NCBI GenBank assembly: GCA_905221605.1
Contig: CAJNDS010001902.1
Span: 585,001-625,000, forward strand
Length of the DNA: 40,000 bases
Direction: 5' to 3'
DNA from: Symbiodinium natans
Lineage: Eukaryota > Sar > Dinophyceae > Suessiales > Symbiodiniaceae
Shown here in pieces: positions 39,531 to 40,000 of this stretch. The first letter of the stretch is position 1; every line of letters starts with the position of its first letter. A program made the position numbers and the translations under genes. The notes under the pieces are model-generated. The model saw only the letters and a list, made by a program, of their open reading frames with translations, did no database searches and was not told where the DNA came from.

Positions 39531-40000
39531 CTGCCAGGGCTTAGGGTTTAGGGTTTAGGGTTTAGGGTTTAGGGTTTAGGGTTTAGGGTTTAGGGTTTAG
39601 GGTTTAGGGTTTAGGGTTTAGGGTTTAGGGTTTTAGGGTTTAGGGTTTAGGGTTTAGGGTTCAGGGTCAGCTTCTTTGCGATGAGCCCGAAGCCCGAAAT
39701 CCGACACCCGAAGCCGAGTCCAGGGTGCATTCGGAGAGCTTACGGGTTGCCAGGGCTCTTTGATCCCTCAGAGTTCGGGTGAATCTGACATAAACGGAGA
39801 TACCCGGAAACACTTTAGGGTTTAGGGGTTTAAAGTCCTAGACGAACACCCGGCCCTAAAATCCCCTCCCCCAGTGTGGGGTGTGTGCCTTGAAAGCCAG
39901 CTAGATTCATTTGAGGGTTTAGACGGTTTAGGGTTTGGGCTTCATCCTCTTCGAGGAGGGCTTAGGACATATGGATGGATGGAGGGATAAGATGGAGGGA

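Larger units (their letters stand above)
22250..39960. repeat. Interstitial telomere-type tracts, right arm
   Basis: The same landscape as the left arm. Long TTTAGGG tracts: 23822-23960, 24848-25051, 27508-27609, 27797-27895, 32391-32537, 32625-32843, 35652-35780, 37279-37503, 39538-39666. Long CCCTAAA tracts: 23354-23432, 23551-23682, 24598-24762, 34246-34412, 35880-35960. Gene-poor gaps (23440-24760, 24850-25800, 28540-29160, 30040-30720, 31320-32160, 35260-37020, 37070-38075) hold these tracts plus intron-like DNA. Confidence 0.95.

Noticed and set aside
1-40000. Treating any open, protein-like island as a secure exon
   Set aside because: At this GC content segments of 60-120 bases are usually open in several frames on both strands; only motif plus phase agreement across islands was accepted as strong.

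Overview
This is a eukaryotic nuclear window without long open reading frames. It is dominated by interstitial telomere-type heptamer (TTTAGGG / CCCTAAA) tracts in both orientations, AT-rich and CT-rich satellites, and short GC-rich islands of about 30-130 bp that behave like exons. I saw no rRNA, tRNA, CRISPR, bacterial operon or intact mobile-element gene. The heptamer occurs in plants, many algae, apicomplexans, chromerids and dinoflagellates. Several introns that I can define by reading a protein domain across them appear to use GC or GA at the 5' splice site and AG followed by G at the 3' site. That combination is known from dinoflagellates, so a dinoflagellate is my best guess. This is an inference, and Eimeria-like apicomplexans, also rich in this heptamer, remain possible.

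Layout. (1) 1-7.47 kb: heptamer tracts alternate with exon-like islands, including one with a C-W-x4-T-Y-E-x-C-C motif, plus an AT-rich block at 3.4-4.07 kb. (2) 7.47-12.65 kb: palindromic satellite DNA. (3) 12.65-18.1 kb: a 228-bp palindrome, GGCCAAAT hairpins and nested tandem or segmental duplications with units of about 55, 200-400, 735, 979 and 1400 bp. (4) 16.5-21.7 kb: strand-asymmetric pyrimidine/purine DNA with (CT)n tracts and a repeated module of roughly 0.8-1.1 kb. (5) 21.99-40 kb: heptamer tracts and exon islands again. The best-supported genes here lie on the minus strand: a MATH-domain gene (exons at 23.32-22.43 kb) and a protein kinase gene (exons from about 39.53 to 34.01 kb, perhaps further left).

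The key observation is that the introns of these two genes are built largely of telomere-type repeats, usually TTTAGGG toward the 5' end and CCCTAAA toward the 3' end in the sense orientation. On the plus strand an exon island is therefore typically flanked by CCCTAAA on its left and TTTAGGG on its right, like a tiny chromosome capped at both ends. The heptamer itself supplies GT donors (G|GTTTAGG) and sometimes AG acceptors.

Caveat: islands this short and GC-rich are often open in several frames on both strands. Except for the kinase and MATH exons, whose motifs and phases agree across introns, strand and frame are provisional. Assembly joins through heptamer tracts are also a real risk and need long reads to exclude.
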